A DNA stretch of 36,252 nucleotides, taken from contig CANCRC010000004.1 in the NCBI GenBank assembly GCA_947380435.1, forward strand, positions 1 to 36,252. The letters run 5' to 3'. The translations under genes and the position numbers were made by a program. The notes beneath the pieces were generated by a model. The model was not told where the DNA came from and searched no databases. It saw only the letters and a list, made by a program, of their open reading frames with translations. How positions within the stretch are numbered: position 1 is the stretch's first letter; each line of letters opens with the position of its first letter. Source of the DNA: Chitinophagaceae bacterium. GTDB lineage: Bacteria > Bacteroidota > Bacteroidia > Chitinophagales > Chitinophagaceae. Of the stretch, positions 1-7,929 are shown piece after piece.

Positions 1-91
1 AGCCGGGCTTTTACCCAATGATGAAAAATGGGTAGGAGAGATAGTAAAAAATATTAGTTATTTTAATGCCAAAGAATATTTTAAGCTATGA
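1..91 (+). CDS. uxaC: 3' end of probable glucuronate isomerase (UxaC), partial
   Basis: An open frame enters from the left edge and ends with TGA at 89-91, giving about 29 residues that finish in ISYFNAKEYFKL. The pattern PND-x-x-W/L-V-G-x-x-V-x-x-I-x-Y-x-NAK-x-YF resembles the C-terminus of UxaC uronate isomerases, recalled from family knowledge and not aligned. UxaC interconverts glucuronate/fructuronate and galacturonate/tagaturonate in the cytoplasm. The stop overlaps the kdgK start (ATGA), so the two genes are translationally coupled, and the following kdgK, eda and hexuronate permease fit the assignment. Only the tail is visible, so identity rests on a short motif plus context. Confidence 0.62.
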   Translation, partial: AGLLPNDEKWVGEIVKNISYFNAKEYFKL

Positions 92-1089
92 GTATAAACA
101 AAGTATTTTGTTTTGGTGAAATATTACTGCATTATGCACCACCGGTGAATAGTAATTTTATGGAGCAGCAGCAAATGCCTTTTTATTTAGGGGGTGCTGA
201 ATTAAATGTGGCCACTGCATTAGCCAAATGGGATATGCCTGTAAAATATGGAACAGCCATGCCGTCTCATTTTTTAACCGATACTATTATAAGTCATTTA
301 TCGAAAAAAAATATTGATACTTCGGCCATTCAGTTTTCTGGTAATCGTATAGGTTGCTTTTATTTAGCTACAGGCTTGGATATGAAAAGTGCAGGGGTAG
401 TCTATGATAGAGCCCATTCTTCTTTTGCAGAAATTAAGAAGGGAAGTATTCATTGGAAAGAAGTTTTGAAAGATGTGAATTGGTTTCATTTTAGCGCTAT
501 ATCGGCCTCTCTTACTCAAAATGCAACAGATGTTTGCATGGAGGCTTTAATAGCGGCAACAGAACTTGGTATTCCTATATCTGTTGATTTAAATTATAGA
601 GCCAAATTATGGCAGTATGGAAAAACGCCCATTGAAGTAATGTCTCAGTTGGTTAAGTACTGTACTGTATTAATGGGTAATCTTTGGGCGGTAGAAGATA
701 TGTTGGGTATTGCATCTAGTATAAAAACAAGTATCGGATGTTCTAATGAACAATTGTCAATAGCTGCAAATAATAGTATGTTGAAATTAAAAGAGCAGTA
801 CCCTTTGTTAAATACGATTGCCTATACATTTAGGCTAACTGAAACTTATTTTGGAGTCATGTTTAATAAAAATAATTTTTATACGTCTCCAACTTATAAA
901 ATTATAGATGTAAAAAACATAGTGGGTACTGGAGATTGCTTTATGGCGGGTCTTATATATGGAATGTATCATGAAAATACACCAGAGGAATTTATCAATT
1001 TTGCTGCAGCTGCTGCGGTTGGGAAATTATATGAATTAGGCGATGCAACAGAGCAGAGCCCTGAACAAATTAAAAATAGAATGCTATGA
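88..1089 (+). CDS. kdgK: 2-keto-3-deoxygluconate kinase (PfkB family)
   Basis: This 333-residue cytoplasmic sugar kinase is predicted to phosphorylate 2-keto-3-deoxygluconate (KDG) with ATP to give KDPG. The PfkB fold is shown by the N-terminal GGAELNVATALAKW segment (from residue 35, substrate side) and the C-terminal signature VGTGDCFMAG, where Asp283 is the expected catalytic base; the usual GAGD is GTGD here. Length is normal for KdgK. The ATG at 88 overlaps the preceding stop, and the TGA overlaps the next start, which makes a tightly coupled cassette. PfkB specificity cannot be read from motifs alone; KDG is chosen because KDPG aldolase follows directly and a hexuronate-type permease comes next. 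A fructokinase or other ketosugar kinase is the alternative. Confidence 0.85.
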   Translation: MSINKVFCFGEILLHYAPPVNSNFMEQQQMPFYLGGAELNVATALAKWDMPVKYGTAMPSHFLTDTIISHLSKKNIDTSAIQFSGNRIGCFYLATGLDMKSAGVVYDRAHSSFAEIKKGSIHWKEVLKDVNWFHFSAISASLTQNATDVCMEALIAATELGIPISVDLNYRAKLWQYGKTPIEVMSQLVKYCTVLMGNLWAVEDMLGIASSIKTSIGCSNEQLSIAANNSMLKLKEQYPLLNTIAYTFRLTETYFGVMFNKNNFYTSPTYKIIDVKNIVGTGDCFMAGLIYGMYHENTPEEFINFAAAAAVGKLYELGDATEQSPEQIKNRML

Positions 1090-1745
1090 TGACAGAAGAA
1101 CAAATGAAGGCTTATGTAAAAAAGGTAAAATTATTACCTTTATTTTATCATGATGATATTATAGTTTGTAAAGAAATTATCAAAGCATTATATACTGCGG
1201 GTATAAGATGTATTGAATTTACCAACAGAGGGCCGCTGGCTTTGGAGAATTTTAAATTATTATTAGCGCATAGAAATGAAAATTACCCTGACTTATTGTT
1301 AGCTATTGGCACTATTCAAAATCAGAAAGAAGCCCAAGCCTTTATAGAAGCGGGGGCCGATTTTTTAATTAGCCCATTTTTTGATCAGTCCATTGCAGAT
1401 GCAGCTTATTTACATAAGAAGCTTTGGATACCAGGTTGTATGACATCAACGGAAATTCATGTAGCTGAAACGGCGGGCTGTGATTTAATTAAATTATTTC
1501 CAGGTAATGTACTTGGGCCTGGTTTTGTAAATGCTATTAAGCCTTTATTCCCAACACTTAGTTTTTTAGTAACAGGAGGGGTGGAACTAAGTAAAGAAAA
1601 TTTAACTGCTTGGTTTAAAACCGGTGTAGTAGGTGTGGGCATGGGTAGTAAATTAATTAGTAATGAATTATTAGCTGCTAAGAATTATACCGCTATAGCC
1701 TCAGAGACTGCTAAGGCATTGGCAATTATTAATGCCATCAATTAA
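1086..1745 (+). CDS. eda: KDPG / KHG aldolase
   Basis: This 219-residue class I aldolase cleaves 2-keto-3-deoxy-6-phosphogluconate to pyruvate and glyceraldehyde-3-phosphate, the last step of the hexuronate branch. Visible active-site elements are Glu44 and Arg48 in IEFTNRG (matching E. coli Glu45/Arg49), the Schiff-base Lys136 in DLIKLFPG, and the phosphate-binding VTGGV at 162-166. The TIM-barrel segments GADFLISPFF and IPGCMTSTEI are also typical. The start is ATGATG at 1086/1089, and either ATG could be used; the first overlaps the kdgK stop by four bases. It is five bases ahead of the MFS permease, so it is part of the same operon. Confidence 0.92.
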   Translation: MMTEEQMKAYVKKVKLLPLFYHDDIIVCKEIIKALYTAGIRCIEFTNRGPLALENFKLLLAHRNENYPDLLLAIGTIQNQKEAQAFIEAGADFLISPFFDQSIADAAYLHKKLWIPGCMTSTEIHVAETAGCDLIKLFPGNVLGPGFVNAIKPLFPTLSFLVTGGVELSKENLTAWFKTGVVGVGMGSKLISNELLAAKNYTAIASETAKALAIINAIN

Positions 1746-1750
1746 TTTAA

Positions 1751-3334
1751 ATGAAAGTCGCAGCCATTGGTAAATATCGTTGGACTATCTGCGCACTATT
1801 ATTTTTTGCGACCACTGTTAATTATTTAGACAGGCAAGTATTAAGTTTATTAAAACCCACCCTTGAAAAGGAATTTGATTGGACGAATTCCGATTATGCA
1901 AATATTGCATCTGTGTTTCAGTTTGTCTATGCTATTAGTATGTTATTTGCAGGGCGTATTGTAGATAAATTAGGCACGAAATGGGGTTATGCTTTGGCCA
2001 TTATTATTTGGTCATTGGCCGCCATCATTCATGCTTTCGCTGTACCTGTTGGAACAAGTATTATTAGTATTTTAGGTTGGATGGGTATTGCCGCAGTACC
2101 TGTATCTATTGCAGGCTTTATGTTTTCAAGAGCTTTATTAGGATTTGGAGAAGCAGGTAATTTCCCTGCAGCCATTAAAGCCACTGCAGAATATTTTCCT
2201 AAAAAAGAAAGAGCCTTTGCTACTGGTATATTTAATTCAGGAACTAATGTGGGAGCTATTTTAGCTCCTTTATCCGTTCCTTGGATAGCAAGCCATTGGG
2301 GATGGGAGGCCGCCTTTATTATTATTGGAGCCATTGGTTTTCTTTGGTTAATTGCTTGGTTTATTTTTTATGACACACCTCAAAAGCAAATAAGACTAAG
2401 TACTGAAGAAAGAGCATACATTAATAGCGATAATGAAACAGAAGCTAAATTTGAAAATGGTATTCAAACCAATAAAATTTCATGGCTTACTTTACTAAAG
2501 TATAAACAAACATGGGCCTTTGCTATAGGTAAGTTTTTAACCGATGGGGTATGGTGGTTCTTTTTATTTTGGTTACCTGGTTATTTGAAGGATCAATATA
2601 ATATGCAAGGCACTGCTATCATACTGCCTTTATCGGTTTTATATAGTATGACCATGGTGGGTAGTATTGGAGGGGGTTGGTTGCCTACCTATTTTATTAA
2701 TAAAGGCTTCCTGCCTTATGAAGGTCGTATGAAGGCTATGTTACGCATTGCATTTATTCCTTTAGTGGTACTAGCTGTGCAACCTTTTGGATATTTAAGT
2801 TTTTGGGTACCAGTAATATTTATTGGCCTAGGTGCTTCAGCGCATCAGGCATGGTCTGCCAATATTTATACCACTGTTTCAGATATGTTTCCTAAGCGTT
2901 CCATTGCCACCGTTATTGGCATGGGAGGAATGGCAGGAGGTTTGGGAGGGGTAGTGGTTTCTAAAATAGGAGGTTGGTTATTTGATGCGTATAAATTAAA
3001 AGGTATTCAGCAAGGCATAGAATATGCTAATGCAAACGGTTTAGATACTTATTATGCTAAAATAAAAAGCCTTTCCATTTTAGATGCTAAGGGAGAATTC
3101 ATTTATCTTGTAAATAAAGAATGGAGCAATTTGCCAGCTAGTGCTATTGAGAAATTGCAAACCATTGACCCGATCAATTTTGAAAAATTTAGTCAAATGC
3201 AAAAATTATATATTCATGATTCAATGACCTTGGCCTATGGGTATATGTTTACATTTTGTGCAGTAGCTTATTTAATAGCTTGGCGTATTATGAAATGGTT
3301 GGTGCCAAAAGAAAAAATTATAAATATTATTTAA
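1751..3334 (+). CDS. exuT: MFS permease, hexuronate (ExuT/ACS) type
   Basis: This 527-residue inner-membrane proton symporter of the anion:cation symporter branch probably imports glucuronate or galacturonate. TM1 contains VNYLDRQVLS, the ACS signature YLDR, followed by the MFS loop GRIVDKLGTKWGYA; TM4-5 carry RALLGFGEAGNFPAAIKA and GIFNSGTNVGAI, both typical of ExuT-like carriers. The protein is longer than usual (about 430-470) because roughly 70 hydrophilic residues lie between the last two membrane segments (about residues 415-485). It follows eda by five bases and precedes the DUF1080 gene by eleven, so co-transcription is likely. The exact substrate is inferred from the kinase and aldolase next door. 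Confidence 0.82.
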   Translation: MKVAAIGKYRWTICALLFFATTVNYLDRQVLSLLKPTLEKEFDWTNSDYANIASVFQFVYAISMLFAGRIVDKLGTKWGYALAIIIWSLAAIIHAFAVPVGTSIISILGWMGIAAVPVSIAGFMFSRALLGFGEAGNFPAAIKATAEYFPKKERAFATGIFNSGTNVGAILAPLSVPWIASHWGWEAAFIIIGAIGFLWLIAWFIFYDTPQKQIRLSTEERAYINSDNETEAKFENGIQTNKISWLTLLKYKQTWAFAIGKFLTDGVWWFFLFWLPGYLKDQYNMQGTAIILPLSVLYSMTMVGSIGGGWLPTYFINKGFLPYEGRMKAMLRIAFIPLVVLAVQPFGYLSFWVPVIFIGLGASAHQAWSANIYTTVSDMFPKRSIATVIGMGGMAGGLGGVVVSKIGGWLFDAYKLKGIQQGIEYANANGLDTYYAKIKSLSILDAKGEFIYLVNKEWSNLPASAIEKLQTIDPINFEKFSQMQKLYIHDSMTLAYGYMFTFCAVAYLIAWRIMKWLVPKEKIINII

Positions 3335-3345
3335 ATAAAGTTTTC

Positions 3346-4734
3346 ATGAAAGAAGTTAAATTAGGATTGCTTGGGGTATTCATTTTTTTGAGTGCTAGCT
3401 TATTGGCACAATCTAAAGTGGAAAACTTATTTAATGGCAAGGATTTAAAAGGCTGGGTGCAATACAATGGTAAAGCAAAGTATACGGTTGAAAATGGAGA
3501 AATTGTAGGAAGAACAGTGCCGAATGAGCCCAATAGTTTTTTATCTACTGAAAAATTATACGGCGATTTTATTTTAGAATTAGACCTTAAAGTAGATGAG
3601 CATATGAATTCGGGTATTCAGTTTAGAAGTGAAATAAACGATGCCAATGATAAATGCACTGTAACAGATAAACATACCCCCAATAGAGTACATGGTTATC
3701 AAATGGAGGTCGATCCTTCCCCTAGAGCCTGGAGTGGTGGTATTTACGACGAAGCTAGAAGAGAGTGGTTATATCCCTTAGAGTATAATACGTCAGCTAA
3801 ATCGGCTTTTAAAAATAATGTTTGGAATCATTATAAAATTGAAGCCATAGGTAATAGTATAAGAACTTGGGTGAATGGTGTAGAATGCGCTCATATTATT
3901 GATAACATGACTTTAAAAGGTTTTATTTCTTTACAAGTGCATGAAATAGGAAATCCTAAGGACGCAGGTCAGGAAGTGCGTTGGAAAAATATTAAAATTC
4001 AAACTACCAATTTGAAACCGGCAGCGCCCTCTTCTTTATTTGTGGTGAATTTAATTCCTAATACCATTTCAGAAGACGAGCAAAGAAATGGTGTAAGGCT
4101 TTTATGGGATGGGCTAAGCAGCAAAGGTTGGAGAGGGGCGTATAAAAATTATTTTCCTGAAAATGTATGGTATGTAAAGGACGGTACTTTAAATGTGAAA
4201 GGATCTAATGGGAAAGAAGCTGCTAATGGAGGAGATATAGTAACCGTGGATGAGTTTCATGCTTTTGATTTACAATTTGAATTTCAAATGTCAGATACTG
4301 CGAATAGTGGTGTAAAATATTTTGTGACTGAAAAAGAAAACAATACTGGTTCTGCGATTGGATTAGAATATCAAATATTAGATGATGATAAACATCCCGA
4401 TGCATTACTTGGGTCTATTGGTAATAGAACCAACGCTTCTTTATATGATATGATTCCTGCTTTAAGAATTGGTGCTGGTAGAAGAGAAAAAATACCTATT
4501 GGCGCTTGGAACAGAGGTCGCATTATTGTTTTTCCTGATGGAAAAATTGAACATTGGATAAATGGATGGAAAGTAGTAGAGTACCAAAGAGGTACTCAAT
4601 ATTTTTATGCATTGGTAGCTAAAAGTAAATATGTGGTATGGCCAAATTTTGGAATGGCTGAAAAAGGGCATATCTTATTGCAAGAACATGGCTACCATGT
4701 AGCCTTTAGAAGTATTAAAATAAAAGAACTATAG
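3346..4734 (+). CDS. Exported protein with two DUF1080 (3-keto-glycoside hydrolase family) domains
   Basis: The product is 462 residues from ATG 3346; a longer frame from 3256 exists but runs into exuT, and only the 3346 start gives a clean signal peptide (about residues 1-21, ending SLLA). Two concanavalin-like DUF1080/PF06439 domains follow. The first spans about 28-218, with LFNGKDLKGW, SGIQFRSE, YQMEVDPS and GGIYDEARR. The second spans about 251-462, with RLLWDGLSSKGWRGAY, SGVKYFV and GLEYQILDD. Family members hydrolyse 3-keto-disaccharides or 3-keto-glycosides in the periplasm, working with Gfo/Idh-type oxidoreductases that make the 3-keto group. Such an oxidoreductase is encoded 62 bases downstream. 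The link to hexuronates is inferred from the operon. Confidence 0.82.
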   Translation: MKEVKLGLLGVFIFLSASLLAQSKVENLFNGKDLKGWVQYNGKAKYTVENGEIVGRTVPNEPNSFLSTEKLYGDFILELDLKVDEHMNSGIQFRSEINDANDKCTVTDKHTPNRVHGYQMEVDPSPRAWSGGIYDEARREWLYPLEYNTSAKSAFKNNVWNHYKIEAIGNSIRTWVNGVECAHIIDNMTLKGFISLQVHEIGNPKDAGQEVRWKNIKIQTTNLKPAAPSSLFVVNLIPNTISEDEQRNGVRLLWDGLSSKGWRGAYKNYFPENVWYVKDGTLNVKGSNGKEAANGGDIVTVDEFHAFDLQFEFQMSDTANSGVKYFVTEKENNTGSAIGLEYQILDDDKHPDALLGSIGNRTNASLYDMIPALRIGAGRREKIPIGAWNRGRIIVFPDGKIEHWINGWKVVEYQRGTQYFYALVAKSKYVVWPNFGMAEKGHILLQEHGYHVAFRSIKIKEL

Positions 4735-4796
4735 AAATCAAAATTATAAAAAGCAACATTTTCAACTTATTATAGTAAGTCATTAAAAACAAGTTT

Positions 4797-6155
4797 ATGA
4801 AAAATTCAAGAAGAAATTTTATTAAAACAACCACCAAGGCTACAGCAGCTACTTATGCTGCCACCTTAGGATTTTCTGCTAAAAGTTATGCCAATATCAT
4901 GGGTGCTAATGATAGAGTAAGACTAGGTGTGGTAGGTTATTCAGATAGGTTTAGACAAACGCATCTACCTTGTTTTTTGAATCATTATAAGGAATTGAAT
5001 TTTGAAATTGTAGCCGTTTCAGATATATGGAAAATAAGAAGAGAAGAAGGTAAAGATTTTTTAGAAAAAACTTTTGGACATTCTATAAGAGCTGCGCGCA
5101 ACAATGAAGAACTATATGCAGGAAAAGATATTGATGGCGTTTTTATTAGTACAGCCGATTTTCAACATGCCATTCATGCCACAGAAGCTGTCAATGCAGG
5201 TATGGATGTTTACTGTGAAAAGCCTTTTGCAGAAACCATGGAAGACAATAGAATGGCCTTAAAAACTATTAAAGCTTCTGATAGAATTGTACAAATTGGT
5301 TCACAGAGAAGAAGTGGCCCTAATTATCAGGCTGCTGCCGAATTTATTCAAGCTGGAAAGTTTGGACCCATTACCATGGTGGAATTAACTTGGAATGTAA
5401 ACCAACCTGGCCGTTGGAGAAGACCAGACTTAGTCGCAAAATGTAAAGAAGAGGATTTAGATTGGAACCGTTTTTTATTAAATCGTCCGCATGAAAATTT
5501 TGATCCCAGAAAATATTTAGAGTATAGATTGTTCTGGCCTTATTCATCTGGCATGCCTGGACAATGGATGAGTCATCAAATAGATACAGTGAATTGGTTC
5601 AGTCAGTTACCACATCCAAGAAGTGTAACTGCTAATGGTGGGGTATATGCTTGGAAAGATGGAAGAAAAAACTGGGATACCACTACAGCTGTATTTGACT
5701 ACGGCCCTTTAGATGATATGTCTAAAGGTTTTCAAGTTGTATTTATGTCTCGTATGCATAATGGCGATGAAAACCCTTCTGAAATTTATTATTCCAATGG
5801 AGGCGAATTAAATTTAGTAACTAATATGGTTTCTTCTAATGGTGGTTTGCAAGCAGGTTCAGCTGCTGCTATGAAAATGCAGCCTAATTTATTAGAGAAG
5901 TATAATTTATCGGACAATGCAACCAAGGTGGCAGCCTCAGCTAATACGGGTGGAGATGTACTCACTTCTGCACATGTGCGTAATTGGATGGAATGTATAA
6001 GATCAAGAAAACAACCTAATGCACCAGTAGAAGCGGGTTATCAGCATTCTATTGCTAATATTATGACCAATGCGGCTTGTCGCACAGGGGCAAAAGTAAG
6101 CTTCGATGAAAAAACACAGGAGGTAATGGCAAACGGGAAGGTATTTAAGTATTAG
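4797..6155 (+). CDS. Tat-exported Gfo/Idh/MocA family oxidoreductase
   Basis: This 452-residue protein starts with a twin-arginine signal (SRRNFIK at residues 4-10, then a hydrophobic Ala-rich stretch to about 33), so it should be exported folded with its NAD(P) cofactor. The N-terminal Rossmann domain has GVVGYSDRF at 44-52 and the family motif CEKPF with EKP at 141-143; the C-terminal domain has MSHQIDTVNW, where His and Asp are likely catalytic or substrate residues. The usual glycine-rich loop (GxGxxG) is degenerate. Members oxidise or reduce sugars at C3 or C1, some in 3-keto-glycoside pathways. The preceding DUF1080 gene supports such a role here. The true substrate is unknown. Confidence 0.85.
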   Translation: MKNSRRNFIKTTTKATAATYAATLGFSAKSYANIMGANDRVRLGVVGYSDRFRQTHLPCFLNHYKELNFEIVAVSDIWKIRREEGKDFLEKTFGHSIRAARNNEELYAGKDIDGVFISTADFQHAIHATEAVNAGMDVYCEKPFAETMEDNRMALKTIKASDRIVQIGSQRRSGPNYQAAAEFIQAGKFGPITMVELTWNVNQPGRWRRPDLVAKCKEEDLDWNRFLLNRPHENFDPRKYLEYRLFWPYSSGMPGQWMSHQIDTVNWFSQLPHPRSVTANGGVYAWKDGRKNWDTTTAVFDYGPLDDMSKGFQVVFMSRMHNGDENPSEIYYSNGGELNLVTNMVSSNGGLQAGSAAAMKMQPNLLEKYNLSDNATKVAASANTGGDVLTSAHVRNWMECIRSRKQPNAPVEAGYQHSIANIMTNAACRTGAKVSFDEKTQEVMANGKVFKY

Positions 6156-6164
6156 TTTTATGTA

Positions 6165-7823
6165 CTAATCGACCTTATACATTTTCTCATAATACTCTTC
6201 GGCCATTCTATTGCTGTCAAATTGGAAACGAACATCCTTCATTCCGTTTTGTGTAATCTGACGCCAAGTATCTTTGTTGTCATAATACATAGGAACTATT
6301 TGTTGCTCTAAAATTTTATATAATTCATCTAAATCGTAGTCGTCTTGTTGTTGTGTGCTCATGTTTTCATAATCGGCCTTTGGAATTACAAAGCCATTAT
6401 TTCCATGATTAATAAATTCTGGTATCCATCCATCATCGGTAGAGAAGTTAATGGCGCCATTCATTGCAGCGGTCATGCCGCTTGTTCCTGAAGCTTCTCT
6501 TGGCACACGCGGGTTATTTAGCCAAACATCTGAAGCTTGTTTCATTCTCTTGCTTAAACCTAATTCATAACCAATTAATACAGCTACATTATTATAGTTC
6601 TTACTTAAGTGTACTAAATTATTGAATTGAGAAATGGCAGGATGGTCTACTGGATAAGGTTTGCCTGCAAATATAATTTGTACCGGATATTTTGCATTAG
6701 AAAGCAATTTTTCAAAACGATCTAAATCCCATGACAAGAAATCGGCTCTTTTATAGCCAGCAAAACGTCTTGCCCAAACAATGGTTAAAACATTCGGGTC
6801 AAATACTTTTCCTGTTTGATCGGCTACAATTTCAAAAGCGCGTTTTTTCAAATACATTTTACGGTCATCAAATCCTGCTTCATCTTGATTTTCTGCAAAA
6901 CGGTATAATTGTTTATCGGCCCAGTAGCGCCAGTTCTGTGCGTTGGTAATATGGGTGATAGGGCAGATGCCATCATACTTACTCCATAATTCTCTACTTA
7001 CATGTCCGTGTAGTTCAGAAACGCCATTGGCTTTTCTGGCAAAACGAAGGGCTGCTAAAGAGTGATTGAACTGATCGTCTTCAATACCTGTTAATTTTCT
7101 TACTTCATCCATACTTAAGCCACAGAAATAACCCATTTTATGACATAAATAAATATCGTGTTTTTCATTGCCTGCTTCTTCTGGGGTATGGGTAGTGAAC
7201 ACTAAACGTTTTTTAACTTCTGCTAAGGACTTAAATTTATTCAATAAATAAAAGGCTGCAGAGAATCCATGGGCTTCATTTAAATGATATACTTCCGGAT
7301 TGAAATTTAATTCATCAATTAATTTTGCACCGGCAACACCTAATAAAATAAATTGAGCCACTTTGGTTGCAACATTGGCATCATATAAACGGTGCGTGAT
7401 GGTTTGAGAAACATAATCGTTCTCAGGTAAATCGGTGCTTAATAAAAATAGGGGAGCACTGCAAAAAGTATTAGGCGCTAAATAAAATGCCTTTACCCAT
7501 ACTGGATGGTCATGAATAAGTATTTGGTATTTAATACCTGTGTCTTCTAAGAAAGAATATATTTTTTCCATGAAAGTTACCTGCAAGGTTTGGTCTTGGT
7601 TGCGCGCTTGGTCATAGTAACCATACTTCCATAAAATACCTACACCAATTAAATTTTGGTTTAACTCAAAAGCACTTCTTAAATGGGAGCCTGCTAAAAA
7701 ACCTAGGCCACCACTATATATTTTCAAAGGTTGATGAATAGCAAATTCCATAGAAAAATAAGCTGCCTTTTTCTTGAATTGATCATTAATAGCATAAGGC
7801 ACTTGATAGTTTCTAAAACTCAT
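6165..7823 (-). CDS. glgP: GT35 alpha-glucan phosphorylase homologue lacking the PLP lysine
   Basis: The 552-residue protein matches the short bacterial alpha-glucan phosphorylase group (TIGR02094-like). Visible are YFSMEFAIHQ and IYSGGLGFLAGSH near the N-terminus, HLNEAHGF, FTTHTPEEAGN, NGVSELHG, ARRFAGYKRADF (phosphate-site Arg and Lys) and EASGTSGMTAAMNG. Phosphorylases break alpha-1,4-glucan with phosphate using pyridoxal phosphate held by a lysine in GT-x-x-M-K. Here that residue is Thr451 (codon 6471-6473), so catalysis by the normal mechanism is doubtful. The DUF3417 N-terminal extension of longer relatives is also absent. It converges on the Gfo/Idh gene with nine bases between them. 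Alternatives are a catalytically altered glycosyltransferase or a glucan-binding protein. Confidence 0.82.
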   Translation of the reverse strand: MSFRNYQVPYAINDQFKKKAAYFSMEFAIHQPLKIYSGGLGFLAGSHLRSAFELNQNLIGVGILWKYGYYDQARNQDQTLQVTFMEKIYSFLEDTGIKYQILIHDHPVWVKAFYLAPNTFCSAPLFLLSTDLPENDYVSQTITHRLYDANVATKVAQFILLGVAGAKLIDELNFNPEVYHLNEAHGFSAAFYLLNKFKSLAEVKKRLVFTTHTPEEAGNEKHDIYLCHKMGYFCGLSMDEVRKLTGIEDDQFNHSLAALRFARKANGVSELHGHVSRELWSKYDGICPITHITNAQNWRYWADKQLYRFAENQDEAGFDDRKMYLKKRAFEIVADQTGKVFDPNVLTIVWARRFAGYKRADFLSWDLDRFEKLLSNAKYPVQIIFAGKPYPVDHPAISQFNNLVHLSKNYNNVAVLIGYELGLSKRMKQASDVWLNNPRVPREASGTSGMTAAMNGAINFSTDDGWIPEFINHGNNGFVIPKADYENMSTQQQDDYDLDELYKILEQQIVPMYYDNKDTWRQITQNGMKDVRFQFDSNRMAEEYYEKMYKVD

Positions 7824-7929
7824 ACAAACGGGTTTGGTTATTTGACTGCAATATAATGGTATTTGAAGAAAATGTAATTATTACACATTAAACTGTGGAT
7901 AAGAACCAGCTATAGGGCTTGATTGTGGA

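Noticed and set aside
6151-6169. Six-base inverted repeat ATTAGT/ACTAAT across the stops of two convergent genes
   Set aside because: The stem is short, AT-only apart from one pair, and has no T-tract; such repeats are expected by chance here.
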